From contig JBFWXS010000026.1 of NCBI GenBank assembly GCA_050187175.1, positions 1 to 64,000 on the forward strand: a DNA stretch of 64,000 nucleotides. The letters are read 5' to 3'. Position 1 is the stretch's first letter. Each line of letters starts with the position of its first letter. A program made the position numbers and the translations under genes. The DNA comes from Zeimonas sp050187175. Lineage in GTDB: Bacteria; Pseudomonadota; Gammaproteobacteria; Burkholderiales; Burkholderiaceae_E. The notes beneath the pieces were generated by a model, which saw nothing but the letters and a program-made list of their open reading frames with translations, was not told the DNA's origin and did not search any database. Shown one piece after another: positions 23,570-31,720 of the stretch.

Positions 23570-24145
23570 ATGACCGATTTCCCGACGCCTCCCGCTGCGT
23601 CCGCCGACGCCGCCGTCGCGACGCTGGAGCGCTGGCTGGCCCGTGAGCGCGAGGTGCGTCTGTCGCTGGCCCCCCCGGGCAAGATCCCGCTGGTCGAGCT
23701 GGGCAAGACCTCGGGCATGGAGTTCCTCGAACGGATCGGCCGGGGCGAGCTGCCGTCGGTGCCGATCGCGCAGACGCTCGATTTCGTGCCGGTCGAGATG
23801 AGCGCCGGCCGCATGGTGTTCCAGGGCACGCCCAAGACCGACTACTACAACCCGATCGGCTCGGTGCACGGCGGCTACATCGCGACGCTGCTCGATTCGG
23901 CCGTCGGCTGCGCCGTGCATACGCGGCTGGACAAGGGCTTCGGCTACACGACGCTGGAGCTGAAGATCAACTACATCCGTCCGCTCACCGACAAGACCGG
24001 GCCGGTGCGGGCCGAAGGGCAGGTGGTCAGCCTGACGCGGCAGATCGGCATCGCCGAAGGGCGGCTGGTCGACGCCGCCGGCCGGCTGTATGCGCACGCC
24101 ACGACGACCTGTCTGGTGTTCGCGCTGCCGGACGCGGCCGGCTGA
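23570..24145 (+). CDS. PaaI-type hotdog-fold thioesterase
   Basis: 191 residues with the 4HBT hotdog core: YYNPIGSVHGGYIATLLDSAVGCAVHT, in which the HGG turn and following Asp form the usual active site, then YTTLELKINYIRPLTDKTGPVRAEG. Hydrolyses acyl-CoA thioesters, probably of phenylacetyl or medium-chain type; the substrate is not determined. An N-terminal extension of about 60 residues precedes the hotdog domain. It is upstream of ridA and recG on the same strand. Confidence 0.92.
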   Translation: MTDFPTPPAASADAAVATLERWLAREREVRLSLAPPGKIPLVELGKTSGMEFLERIGRGELPSVPIAQTLDFVPVEMSAGRMVFQGTPKTDYYNPIGSVHGGYIATLLDSAVGCAVHTRLDKGFGYTTLELKINYIRPLTDKTGPVRAEGQVVSLTRQIGIAEGRLVDAAGRLYAHATTTCLVFALPDAAG

Positions 24146-24245
24146 AGGCTCGCGGGCGTTCGCTGCCGCGGCGGCCGCCTCCGGCGCCGCGGCGCGCATC
24201 GGCTACCATCGTCGCTCCCAAGATTCTTTCGAAGGCGAAGCGACG

Positions 24246-24629
24246 ATGACCCGCATGATCATCTCCACGCAGCAGGCACCGGCCGCGATCGGCCCTTATT
24301 CGCAGGCGGTCCGGCACGGCGACACGGTCTTCCTGTCGGGCCAGATCGGGCTCGAGCCGAGCACCGGCCAGCTGGTGGCCGGCGGCTTTCCGGCCCAGGT
24401 CCGCCAGGCGTTCGACAATCTGAAGGCCGTCTGCGAGGCCGCGGGCGGCTCGCTGGGCGATTGCGTCAAGCTGACGCTGTTCCTGACCGACCTGGCCGAG
24501 TTTCCGGTGGTCAACGACATCATGCAGCAGTACTTCGCGCAGCCGTACCCCGCGCGCTCGACCGTCGGCGTGGCAAGCCTGCCGCGCGGCGCCTTGTTCG
24601 AAGTCGAAGCGGTGCTGGCGCTCGACTGA
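24246..24629 (+). CDS. ridA: RidA family enamine/imine deaminase
   Basis: 127 residues typical of RidA (YjgF/YER057c/UK114): APAAIGPYSQAVRHGDTVFLSGQIGLEP, then the active-site Arg in PARSTVGVASLPRGALFEVEAVL. Hydrolyses reactive 2-aminoacrylate released by PLP enzymes, protecting other enzymes. Start ATG at 24246; a second Met is 4 residues later. Nine bases separate it from the recG start, so co-transcription is likely. Confidence 0.95.
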   Translation: MTRMIISTQQAPAAIGPYSQAVRHGDTVFLSGQIGLEPSTGQLVAGGFPAQVRQAFDNLKAVCEAAGGSLGDCVKLTLFLTDLAEFPVVNDIMQQYFAQPYPARSTVGVASLPRGALFEVEAVLALD

Positions 24630-24638
24630 GCGGCGGGC

Positions 24639-26708
24639 TTGAGCAACAAGGAAGAGGCGCTGTTCAGGCGCCTGGGCATCCGGCGCGAGCAGGATCTGCT
24701 GCTGCACCTGCCGATCCGCTACGAGGACGAGACGCGCATCACGCCGATCGCCGAGCTGCGTTCGGGCCAGACGGCGCAGATCGAAGGCGAGGTGTCGCGC
24801 TGCGAAGTGCTGCCGCGGCCGCGCCGTACGCTGGTCGTCGATCTGCGCGACGACAGCGGCACCGTGTCGCTGCGCTTCTTCCACTTCTACGGCTCGCAGC
24901 TCAAGCAGCTCGCCGTCGGCCGGCGCCTGCGCGTGCACGGCGAGCCGCGCGGCGGCCTGTTCGGGATGGAGATGGTGCATCCGCGCTATCGCGTCGCCGG
25001 CCCCGATACGCCGCTGCCGCAAAGCCTGACGCCGGTCTACTCGACCGTCGCGGGCCTGGGCCAGGCGCGGGTGCGCAGCGCCGTGCTCGGCGCGTTGCAG
25101 CGGCTCGACTGGGACGAGACGGTGCCGGCCGGGGCGCTCGCCGCGCTGCGGCTGCCGTCCATCGTCGACGCGCTGCGCAGCATCCATCTGCCGTCGCCGG
25201 ACGTGCCGGCCTCGGCGCTGGACGAACGCGCCACTGCCGGCTGGCGGCGCGTGATCTTCGACGAACTGCTGGCACAGCAGCTGTCGCTGGCGCGCGCCCG
25301 CGAGCGGCGCGCCCGGCAGCGCGCGCCGGTGCTCGACGACGCGGCGGCGGAGCGGCGGCTGATCGCCGCGCTGCCGTTCAAGCTGACCGGCGCCCAGCAG
25401 CGCGCATGGGCCGATATCGGCAGCGACCTGGCGCGGGCGCAGCCGATGAACCGGCTGCTGCAGGGCGACGTCGGCAGCGGCAAGACCGTGGTGGCGGCGC
25501 TGGCCGCGGCGCGCGCCATAGGCAGCGGCTGGCAGGCGGCGCTGATGGCCCCCACCGAGATCCTGGCCGAGCAGCATCTGAAGAAGCTGGCGCCGTGGCT
25601 GGAGCGTGTCGGCATGCGCTGCGCCTGGCTGTCGGGATCGCTGAAGGAGGCCGGCAAGCGCGCCGTGCGCCAGCAGGTGGCGGCCGGCGAGGTGGATCTG
25701 CTGATCGGAACGCATGCGCTGATCGAGGACACGGTCAGCTTTCGCCGCCTCGGGCTGGCGATCGTCGACGAGCAGCACCGCTTCGGCGTGGCGCAGCGGC
25801 TGGCGCTGCGCTCCAAGCTGGAGGGCGAGGCGGGCGGCGAGATGGATCGGGAGGCGGGCGGCGAGATGGACCGCGAGCAGCAGACGCTGCCGCACCAGCT
25901 GATGATGAGCGCGACGCCGATCCCGCGTACGCTGGCTATGTCCTACTACGCCGACCTCGATGTGTCGGTGATCGATGAGCTGCCGCCGGGGCGCAAGCCG
26001 GTGGTGACCAAGCTGGTGTCCGAGGCGCGGCGCGAGGAGGTCGTGGCCCGCGTGCGCGATGCCGCGGCCGACGGCCGGCAGGTCTACTGGGTCTGTCCGC
26101 TGATCGAGGAGAGCGAGGCGCTCGATCTGCAGACCGCGATCGACACGCACGCCGCGCTGTCGGCGGAGCTGGCGCCGCTGGCGATCGGGCTGGTGCATGG
26201 CCGCATGGCCGCCGCCGACAAGCAGGCCGTCATGAACGCCTTTTCATCGGGCCAGCTGCAGGTGCTGGTGGCCACCACGGTCATCGAAGTCGGGGTCGAT
26301 GTGCCGAACGCCTCGCTGATGATCGTCGAGCACGCGGAGCGCTTCGGGCTGGCGCAGCTGCATCAGCTGCGCGGCCGCGTCGGCCGCGGCGTCGACGACA
26401 GCGTCTGCGTGCTCATGTATCGCGGGCCGCTGTCGGCCGGCGCGCGCGAGCGGCTGAAGACGATGTACGAAACGCAGGACGGCTTCGAGATCGCGCGGCG
26501 CGATTTGCAGCAGCGCGGTCCCGGCGAGTTTCTGGGGGCGCGCCAGTCGGGCGAGGCGCTGCTGCGCTTCGCCGATCTGGAACGCGACAGCGATCTGGTC
26601 CAGGCCGCGCGCGACACGGCGGCGCGGATGCTGCGCGACCAGGTTGAGCTCGCCGACGCCCATCTGCAGCGCTGGCTGGGCGGGCGCGAGGAGTATCTGA
26701 AGGCCTGA
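24639..26708 (+). CDS. recG: ATP-dependent DNA helicase RecG
   Basis: 689 residues, superfamily 2 branch-migration helicase that remodels stalled forks and Holliday junctions. N-terminal wedge/OB domain (about 1-160), Walker A GDVGSGKT near 275, DEQH motif II in IVDEQHRFGVAQR, motif III MSATPIPRTLAMSYY, and the C-terminal QLRGRVGRG and TMYETQDGFEIARRDLQQRGPGEFLG blocks. Start is TTG at 24639. A 24-bp duplication inserts an eight-residue GGEMDREA repeat between motifs II and III, absent from typical RecG. The gene precedes oxyR, a common beta-proteobacterial order. Confidence 0.96.
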   Translation: MSNKEEALFRRLGIRREQDLLLHLPIRYEDETRITPIAELRSGQTAQIEGEVSRCEVLPRPRRTLVVDLRDDSGTVSLRFFHFYGSQLKQLAVGRRLRVHGEPRGGLFGMEMVHPRYRVAGPDTPLPQSLTPVYSTVAGLGQARVRSAVLGALQRLDWDETVPAGALAALRLPSIVDALRSIHLPSPDVPASALDERATAGWRRVIFDELLAQQLSLARARERRARQRAPVLDDAAAERRLIAALPFKLTGAQQRAWADIGSDLARAQPMNRLLQGDVGSGKTVVAALAAARAIGSGWQAALMAPTEILAEQHLKKLAPWLERVGMRCAWLSGSLKEAGKRAVRQQVAAGEVDLLIGTHALIEDTVSFRRLGLAIVDEQHRFGVAQRLALRSKLEGEAGGEMDREAGGEMDREQQTLPHQLMMSATPIPRTLAMSYYADLDVSVIDELPPGRKPVVTKLVSEARREEVVARVRDAAADGRQVYWVCPLIEESEALDLQTAIDTHAALSAELAPLAIGLVHGRMAAADKQAVMNAFSSGQLQVLVATTVIEVGVDVPNASLMIVEHAERFGLAQLHQLRGRVGRGVDDSVCVLMYRGPLSAGARERLKTMYETQDGFEIARRDLQQRGPGEFLGARQSGEALLRFADLERDSDLVQAARDTAARMLRDQVELADAHLQRWLGGREEYLKA
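25827..25874. repeat. 24-bp in-frame duplication in recG
   Basis: Two 24-bp units differing at two positions (starting GAGGCGGGCGGCGAGATGGA) encode two copies of an eight-residue acidic/Gly element between helicase motifs II and III. Confidence 0.9.
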
Positions 26709-26715
26709 CGCGGTA

Positions 26716-26734
26716 TCATAGGAAATTCCTATGA
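26716..26734. promoter_or_regulatory. OxyR-type palindrome over the oxyR start codon
   Basis: A 19-bp inverted repeat whose core reads ATAG-N7-CTAT (26718-26732), the half-module of the known OxyR consensus. It overlaps the ATG at 26731-26733, so a bound dimer would block expression: probable autorepression. Only one of the two modules of a full site is present. Confidence 0.65.
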
Positions 26735-27675
26735 CCCTGACCGAACTCAAGTACATCGTGGCCGTGGCGCGGGAGCGCCATTTCGGGCGCGCCGCCGAGG
26801 CCTGCTTTGTCAGCCAGCCGACGCTGTCGGTGGCGATCAAGAAGCTCGAGGAAGAGCTCGGCGTTCAGCTGTTCGAACGCGGCGGCAACGAAGTCACCGT
26901 CACGCCGATCGGCGAGCAGGTGATCGAGCAGGCGCAGCACGTGCTGGAGCAGACCAACGCCATCCGCGAGATCGCGCAGCAGGGCAAGGATCCGCTGGCC
27001 GGGCCGCTGCGGCTGGGCGTCATCTATACGATCGGCCCTTACCTGCTGCCGCAACTCGTGCGCCGAATGATCGAGGACGCGCCGCAGATGCCGCTGCTGC
27101 TGCAGGAGAACTTCACCACCAAGCTCACCGAGCTGCTGAGGCAGGGCGACATCGACGTCGCCATCCTGGCGGATCCGTTCCCGGAGCATGGGCTGATGAC
27201 GCTGGCGGTCTACGACGAGCCTTTCCTGGTCGCGGTGCCCAAGCAGCATCCGTGGGCCAAGCGCAAGTCGATCCGTTCGACCGAGCTGAAGGAGCAGACG
27301 ATGCTGCTGCTCGGCACCGGCCACTGTTTCCGCGACCAGGTGCTGGAAGTCTGTCCTGAGCTGTCGCGCTATTCGCAGGCCAGCGCCGGCATCCAGAAGA
27401 CCTTCGAGGGATCGTCGCTGGAGACGATCCGGCACATGGTGGCCTCCGGCATCGGCATCACCGTGCTGCCGTGGACGGCCCGTCCCGATCAGCGCGATGA
27501 TGATCTGCTGCGCTACATTCCCTTCGAGCCGCCGGCGCCGTTCCGCCGCGTCTCGCTGGTGTGGCGCAAGAGCTTTCCGCGCCTGCCGGCGATCGAGGCG
27601 CTGCGCAGTGCGGTGCTGAAGGCCGATCTGCCCGGCGTCACCATGCTGGCCGGCGAGCGGCCGAAAGCGCATTGA
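26731..27675 (+). CDS. oxyR: Peroxide-sensing LysR regulator OxyR
   Basis: 314 residues: N-terminal LysR helix-turn-helix (FGRAAEACFVSQPTLSVAIKKLEEELG, 18-44) and regulatory domain. The redox pair is present exactly at the E. coli positions, Cys199 and Cys208, in GTGHCFRDQVLEVC, where a disulphide forms on H2O2 exposure. Controls catalase/peroxidase genes in relatives; none lies in the window. A palindrome with an ATAG-N7-CTAT core covers its start codon. It follows recG by 22 bp. Confidence 0.96.
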   Translation: MTLTELKYIVAVARERHFGRAAEACFVSQPTLSVAIKKLEEELGVQLFERGGNEVTVTPIGEQVIEQAQHVLEQTNAIREIAQQGKDPLAGPLRLGVIYTIGPYLLPQLVRRMIEDAPQMPLLLQENFTTKLTELLRQGDIDVAILADPFPEHGLMTLAVYDEPFLVAVPKQHPWAKRKSIRSTELKEQTMLLLGTGHCFRDQVLEVCPELSRYSQASAGIQKTFEGSSLETIRHMVASGIGITVLPWTARPDQRDDDLLRYIPFEPPAPFRRVSLVWRKSFPRLPAIEALRSAVLKADLPGVTMLAGERPKAH

Positions 27676-27750
27676 AGGCCGAAGGCGCATTGAATCACCG
27701 CGGCGGCGATGCCGCCGCACCCCCAGACGTACCGAAGCAAAGAGCGAACG

Positions 27751-28665
27751 ATGAACGAACGGCCCCGCTATCCGACGATCGAAGACACGATCGGCCGCAC
27801 GCCACTGGTGCGGCTGCAGCGCATTCCCGGGGCGGTCGGCGAGCCGCGCGGCAACGTCGTGCTCGGCAAGATGGAAGGCAACAATCCGGCCGGCTCGGTG
27901 AAGGACCGGCCGGCGCTGTCGATGATCGCGCGCGCCGAGGCGCGCGGCGACATCAAGCCCGGCGATACGCTGATCGAAGCCACGTCGGGCAATACCGGCA
28001 TCGGGCTGGCGATGGCGGCTGCGATCCGCGGCTACCGCATGGTGCTGATCATGCCGGACAACCTGTCGCTGGAACGGCGCCAGGCGATGAAGGCCTACGG
28101 TGCCGAGCTGGTGCTGGTCACCAAGGAGCAGGGCATGGAGGGCGCTCGCGATCTGGCCGACGCGATGCAGGCGCGCGGCGAGGGGCGGGTGCTCGACCAG
28201 TTCGCCAATGACGACAACTGGGCCGCGCACTACGAAACCACCGGTCCCGAGCTGTGGACCGACACCGCAGGCCAGATCACGCATTTCGTTTCGGCCATGG
28301 GCACCACCGGCACGATCACCGGCGTCTCGCGCTATCTGAAGGAGCGCAACCCGGCGATCCAGATCATCGGTGCACAGCCCGAGGACGGTTCGTCGATTCC
28401 GGGCATTCGCAAGTGGCCCGAAGCCTATCGGCCGGCGATCGCGCGGCACGCGATCATCGACCGCGTCGAATCGGTGTCGCAGGCCGATGCCGAGCAGATG
28501 GCCCGCCGGCTGGCGGCCGAGGAAGGGATGTTCTGCGGCATCTCCGCCGCGGGCGCGCTGTGCATCGCGCTGCGGCTGGCGGCCGAGCTGCGCGATGCGA
28601 CGATCGTGTTCGTCGTCTGCGATCGCGGCGATCGCTACCTGTCCACCGGGGTGTTCCCGGGATGA
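27751..28665 (+). CDS. cysM: Cysteine synthase B (O-acetylserine/sulphocysteine type)
   Basis: 304 residues of PLP fold type II. The CysM-type active site is MEGNNPAGSVKDRPALSM with Lys51 as the Schiff-base lysine, followed by ATSGNTGIGLA. The C-terminal block VVCDRGDRYLSTGVF is the CysM rather than CysK form. Makes cysteine from O-acetylserine with sulphide or thiosulphate. Start ATG 27751 is chosen over a longer frame at 27709 by homology and a purine-rich AAGAGCGA ahead of it. Confidence 0.95.
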   Translation: MNERPRYPTIEDTIGRTPLVRLQRIPGAVGEPRGNVVLGKMEGNNPAGSVKDRPALSMIARAEARGDIKPGDTLIEATSGNTGIGLAMAAAIRGYRMVLIMPDNLSLERRQAMKAYGAELVLVTKEQGMEGARDLADAMQARGEGRVLDQFANDDNWAAHYETTGPELWTDTAGQITHFVSAMGTTGTITGVSRYLKERNPAIQIIGAQPEDGSSIPGIRKWPEAYRPAIARHAIIDRVESVSQADAEQMARRLAAEEGMFCGISAAGALCIALRLAAELRDATIVFVVCDRGDRYLSTGVFPG

Positions 28666-28696
28666 GCGCTTACGCGTACGGCCGAAGAAGGCCGTC

Positions 28697-29599
28697 ATGA
28701 GCGGCCTGTCCGCCTCGGCCCGCGCGCCCGAACAGTACACGCGCGGCATGTTGCTGCTGATCGGCGCGTGCTCGTCGTTCGCGCTGCTCGACAGCATCTC
28801 CAAGTATCTGTCGGCCTATCACCATCCGCTGCTGATCGCGTGGGCGCGCTATGTGTTCCACGTGCTGGTGATGCTGCTGATCTACCTGCCGTCGATGGGG
28901 CGCCGGCTGTTCGCCACGCGCCGGCCCGTCGTTCAGCTCCTGCGCGGCCTTTGCCTCGGACTGTCGTCGGTCTGCTTCTTCTCAGCCATCGCGCAGATGC
29001 CGCAGGCCGAGGCGACGGCGCTGGCCGCGACCGCACCCATCCTGGTGACGATAGGCGCCGTGCTGTGGCTGAAGGAGAGCACGCCGCGCGGCGTCTGGTG
29101 GTCGCTGGCGGCGAGCTTCGCCGGCGTGCTGCTGATCGTGCGGCCCGGCAGCTCGCTGTTCGGCTGGGCCGCGGTGCTGCCGCTGCTGACGGCACTGCTG
29201 ACCATGGGCTACCAGCTGCTGACGCGGCTGCTCAGCGGCGTCGACAACGGCCTGGCGACGCTGTTCATCGGTGCGGTCGTCGCCGCCATCCTGCTTACCG
29301 TCATCGCTCCCGGCGATTGGACGCTGCCGACGCGGCCGTGGCACATGCTGCTGTTCGTTGCCACCGGCGTGATCGGCGCCTTCGGCCATCTGATGCTGGT
29401 GCGTGCCTACGAGAGCGCGTCGGCCGCCTCGCTGGCGCCGTTCGGCTACACGCACGCGGTGGCAGCGGTGGTCGCCGGCCTGGTGTTCTTCGGCCAGTTC
29501 CCCGATGGGCTGGCGCTGCTCGGCATCGCGCTGATCGTCGCCACCGGCGTGACCATGGCGATCGTCAACAAGCTGCCGCTGCGGCCGCTCGAGGACTGA
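28697..29599 (+). CDS. EamA/DMT superfamily transporter
   Basis: 300 residues, ten predicted membrane helices in two EamA halves (about 16-145 and 155-290), with the family element SSFALLDSISKYL at the start of the first and FGHLMLVRAYESASAASLAPFGYT in the second. Probably exports a metabolite; substrate unknown. The ATG at 28697 lies 31 bp after the cysM stop on the same strand, so export of a cysteine-related compound is possible but unproven. Confidence 0.93.
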   Translation: MSGLSASARAPEQYTRGMLLLIGACSSFALLDSISKYLSAYHHPLLIAWARYVFHVLVMLLIYLPSMGRRLFATRRPVVQLLRGLCLGLSSVCFFSAIAQMPQAEATALAATAPILVTIGAVLWLKESTPRGVWWSLAASFAGVLLIVRPGSSLFGWAAVLPLLTALLTMGYQLLTRLLSGVDNGLATLFIGAVVAAILLTVIAPGDWTLPTRPWHMLLFVATGVIGAFGHLMLVRAYESASAASLAPFGYTHAVAAVVAGLVFFGQFPDGLALLGIALIVATGVTMAIVNKLPLRPLED

Positions 29600-29606
29600 G
29601 CGCGGG

Positions 29607-30845
29607 TCACGCGTCGGGCAGGACCATGTCCGAGTCGGGCGCGAGGATCCAGCGCGGATACTCGCGCGTGGTGTCTATGCAGCCGCCGTCGCGGTAGACG
29701 CCCTTGGGTTCGCGCAGCCGCATCATCTGCGGCAGGATGCGCGCCAGCGCGGCGGGGTCGTTCATCGAGTCGCGCACGCGCTGTTCGACGACATGCTCGT
29801 CGATGCGCGCCTCGCCGTCGGCATCGCGATACAGGCCGTGGCGCCAGTGGAACACCTCGACGCATTTCGAGGTCAGCGTGAACGGCTTGTCGCGTTTCCA
29901 GAAGTTCGAGAACAGTCCGCCGCCCAGATAGAACACCCATGAGCCTTCGTAGCCTTCGGCATCGGACGAGGCGCTGTCGGGATTGCGGAACCACGTGCGG
30001 TCGCCCGGCACGAAGTAGCGCATCGGCAGCGGCGACTGCATCGTGCCGTATTCGCGCAGGAACACGTCATGGAAAGGGCCGGACTTGATGGCCCGCTCCT
30101 CGAATTGCCGCTGCAGCCGCGCCAGCAATGCGGGGTTGCGTTCGGCCACTTCCTCGGCGATGCCGAGCAGCGTCACGTATTCGGTGGCGCGGTAGCACGA
30201 GAACGGATAGAGCGTTCCGGAGACCTCGGGCTGCGTCGCCTTGGTCAGCGCCGTGATCAGCGACTGGCCGGGAACGATGGTGAAGCCGCGGTCTTCGTCG
30301 TACCGCCAGCAGTCGGGCGGACGCTCGACGGCCCGCGTGTCGAAGGCCAGCGCCGTGCGCCGCGCCGCCTGCACGATGTTGCGCCGGATGCGGATCGAGC
30401 AGGCCAGCTCGTCGACGCTGGGATAGTCGAAAGCCCAGGGGCTGGCCAGCATCGCAATGGCGATTTCGCGCTCCACGGCGGCGGCGTCCGTTGCTCCGGG
30501 CGTCTCGGTTGTCCCAGTGGTCCCGGTTGTCCCAGTGGCCCCGGTTGTCCCAGTGGCCCCGGTTGTCCCGGTTGTCGGGTTTGCCCGGGTTCCACGGCCG
30601 AGGCCGGCCCGCGAGACGATGTCGAGCGTGTCGTAGCCGGGCGTCCATGCAGCGGCGCTGGCCTCGGTCAGCCGCAGCGTCAGCGCTGCGGTGCCGTGCT
30701 CATCGCGCGACGCGACGAACTCGACGTGCTCGTCGAGCGCGAGCCCGGCCAGCAGCAGCTGCGCCTGCTCGCGAAGCGCCGGGCCCGTGCAGCCCGCGGC
30801 GCGCAGACGGACGCCGCCCAGGGTGTCGCCATGCCGATCCTTCAT
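29607..30845 (-). CDS. Tgl-like protein-glutamine gamma-glutamyltransferase with Gly-X-Thr repeat
   Basis: 412 residues. The region from about 137 matches, from memory, the Bacillus spore-coat transglutaminase Tgl: FDYPSVDELACSIRIRRNIV (139-158) against its FDYHSIAELMFELKLRMNIV, PFSCYRATEY with candidate nucleophile Cys217 (Tgl Cys116), and YFVPGDRTWFRNP (277-289). Glu300 may be the acidic residue; the catalytic His is not assigned. Residues 93-113 are seven consecutive Gly-X-Thr triplets. No signal peptide is visible. The frame is open far upstream (31199), but ATG 30843-30845 is the first Met before conserved sequence and leaves a 209-bp divergent gap to the regulator gene. Protein cross-linking is an inference. 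Confidence 0.65.
   Translation of the reverse strand: MKDRHGDTLGGVRLRAAGCTGPALREQAQLLLAGLALDEHVEFVASRDEHGTAALTLRLTEASAAAWTPGYDTLDIVSRAGLGRGTRANPTTGTTGATGTTGATGTTGTTGTTETPGATDAAAVEREIAIAMLASPWAFDYPSVDELACSIRIRRNIVQAARRTALAFDTRAVERPPDCWRYDEDRGFTIVPGQSLITALTKATQPEVSGTLYPFSCYRATEYVTLLGIAEEVAERNPALLARLQRQFEERAIKSGPFHDVFLREYGTMQSPLPMRYFVPGDRTWFRNPDSASSDAEGYEGSWVFYLGGGLFSNFWKRDKPFTLTSKCVEVFHWRHGLYRDADGEARIDEHVVEQRVRDSMNDPAALARILPQMMRLREPKGVYRDGGCIDTTREYPRWILAPDSDMVLPDA
30507..30569. repeat. Gly-X-Thr coding repeat (9/18-bp unit)
   Basis: Seven Gly-Thr-Thr or Gly-Ala-Thr triplets encoded by near-identical 9- and 18-bp units (CCCGGTTGTCCCAGTGGC on the plus strand). A degenerate eighth and ninth triplet follow. 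Resembles short collagen-like tracts. Confidence 0.85.
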
Positions 30846-30961
30846 CGACGCCGGTCTCCTCGATGGGGCCGCACTGCGCCCTTTGCACGCTATCTTAGAG
30901 CGGACAGCGCCTGCGTCACAATCCCGCCGCGGCGAAAGCCGCTCGCCGCATGCTCTGCCCA

Positions 30962-30979
30962 CCCCCGACAAAGCGGGGG
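30962..30979. other. Small GC hairpin in the divergent gap
   Basis: CCCCCG and CGGGGG flank six bases (ACAAAG) in the 209 bp between the Tgl-like gene and the NarL-type regulator. Could be an operator or a leader hairpin; no further support. Confidence 0.35.
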
Positions 30980-31054
30980 TATCCGGCCGGTGCCGGGCTG
31001 TCATACCATCGGCCTGCGGCCGCGCTGCGGCGACCGCAGGCGAGGCCGGAGACC

Positions 31055-31708
31055 ATGCCCACGGCGATCCAGATCCTGCTGGTTGACGATCACGCGCTGT
31101 TTCGTGCCGGCCTGCGCATGCTGTGCGCGACGCTGCAGCGCGACGTGCAGGTGCTCGAAGCGGCGACCATCGCCGAGGCTCTGCGGCTGACGGAGGCACA
31201 TCCGCAGCTGAAGCTGTGCCTGCTCGACCTGGCGCTGCGCAACGAGGATGGCATCGACGCGCTGAGCCGGCTCAAGGAGGCGGCGCCGGGCGTGGCGGTG
31301 GTCATCGTCTCGGCTACCGAGGAGAGTGCCGTCATCCGCCGCTGCCTAGACGCCGGGGCCATGAGCTTCATTCCCAAGAGCGCCGGGCCGGAGATGCTGA
31401 CCGAAGCCCTGCGCCAGGTGCTGGCCGGGCACGTCTATCTGCCGCAGGGCGTCACCGAATCGGCCGGAGAGGCCGTTCCCCGCGCCGGCATGCCGGCCTT
31501 GACGCCGCGCCAGCTCGACGTGCTGCGGGCGCTGTGCCGGGGCCTGCCGACCAAGCTGATCGCGCGCGAGCTGGATCTGTCCGAGTACACCGTCAAGGAT
31601 CACATCACCGCGATCTTCCAGTCGCTGGGCGTACGCAACCGGACCGAGGCGGTCATCCGCGCCGTGCGGCTGGGGCTGCCGGCCGGCATCGACCCGGCAG
31701 CGGATTAG
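31055..31708 (+). CDS. NarL/FixJ-type response regulator
   Basis: 217 residues: receiver domain with acidic pocket DD11-12, phospho-acceptor Asp58 (CLLDLA) and conserved PKSAG near 111, then a LuxR-type helix-turn-helix (LTPRQLDVLRALCRGLPTKLIARELDLSEYTVKDHI, about 149-185). Binds DNA as a dimer after phosphorylation. Start ATG 31055 is the natural receiver start; a longer frame from 30950 is not. The hybrid kinase gene begins 12 bp downstream and is its likely partner. Divergent from the Tgl-like gene. Confidence 0.95.
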   Translation: MPTAIQILLVDDHALFRAGLRMLCATLQRDVQVLEAATIAEALRLTEAHPQLKLCLLDLALRNEDGIDALSRLKEAAPGVAVVIVSATEESAVIRRCLDAGAMSFIPKSAGPEMLTEALRQVLAGHVYLPQGVTESAGEAVPRAGMPALTPRQLDVLRALCRGLPTKLIARELDLSEYTVKDHITAIFQSLGVRNRTEAVIRAVRLGLPAGIDPAAD

Positions 31709-31720
31709 AGGCGCCGACGC

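Noticed and set aside
24027..26198. 723-codon minus-strand frame opposite recG
   Set aside because: Shadow of recG with biased composition and no motifs.
30846..31199. N-terminal extension of the Tgl-like protein
   Set aside because: The extra 118 codons are Arg-rich antisense of the divergent promoter and regulator start; no conserved sequence.
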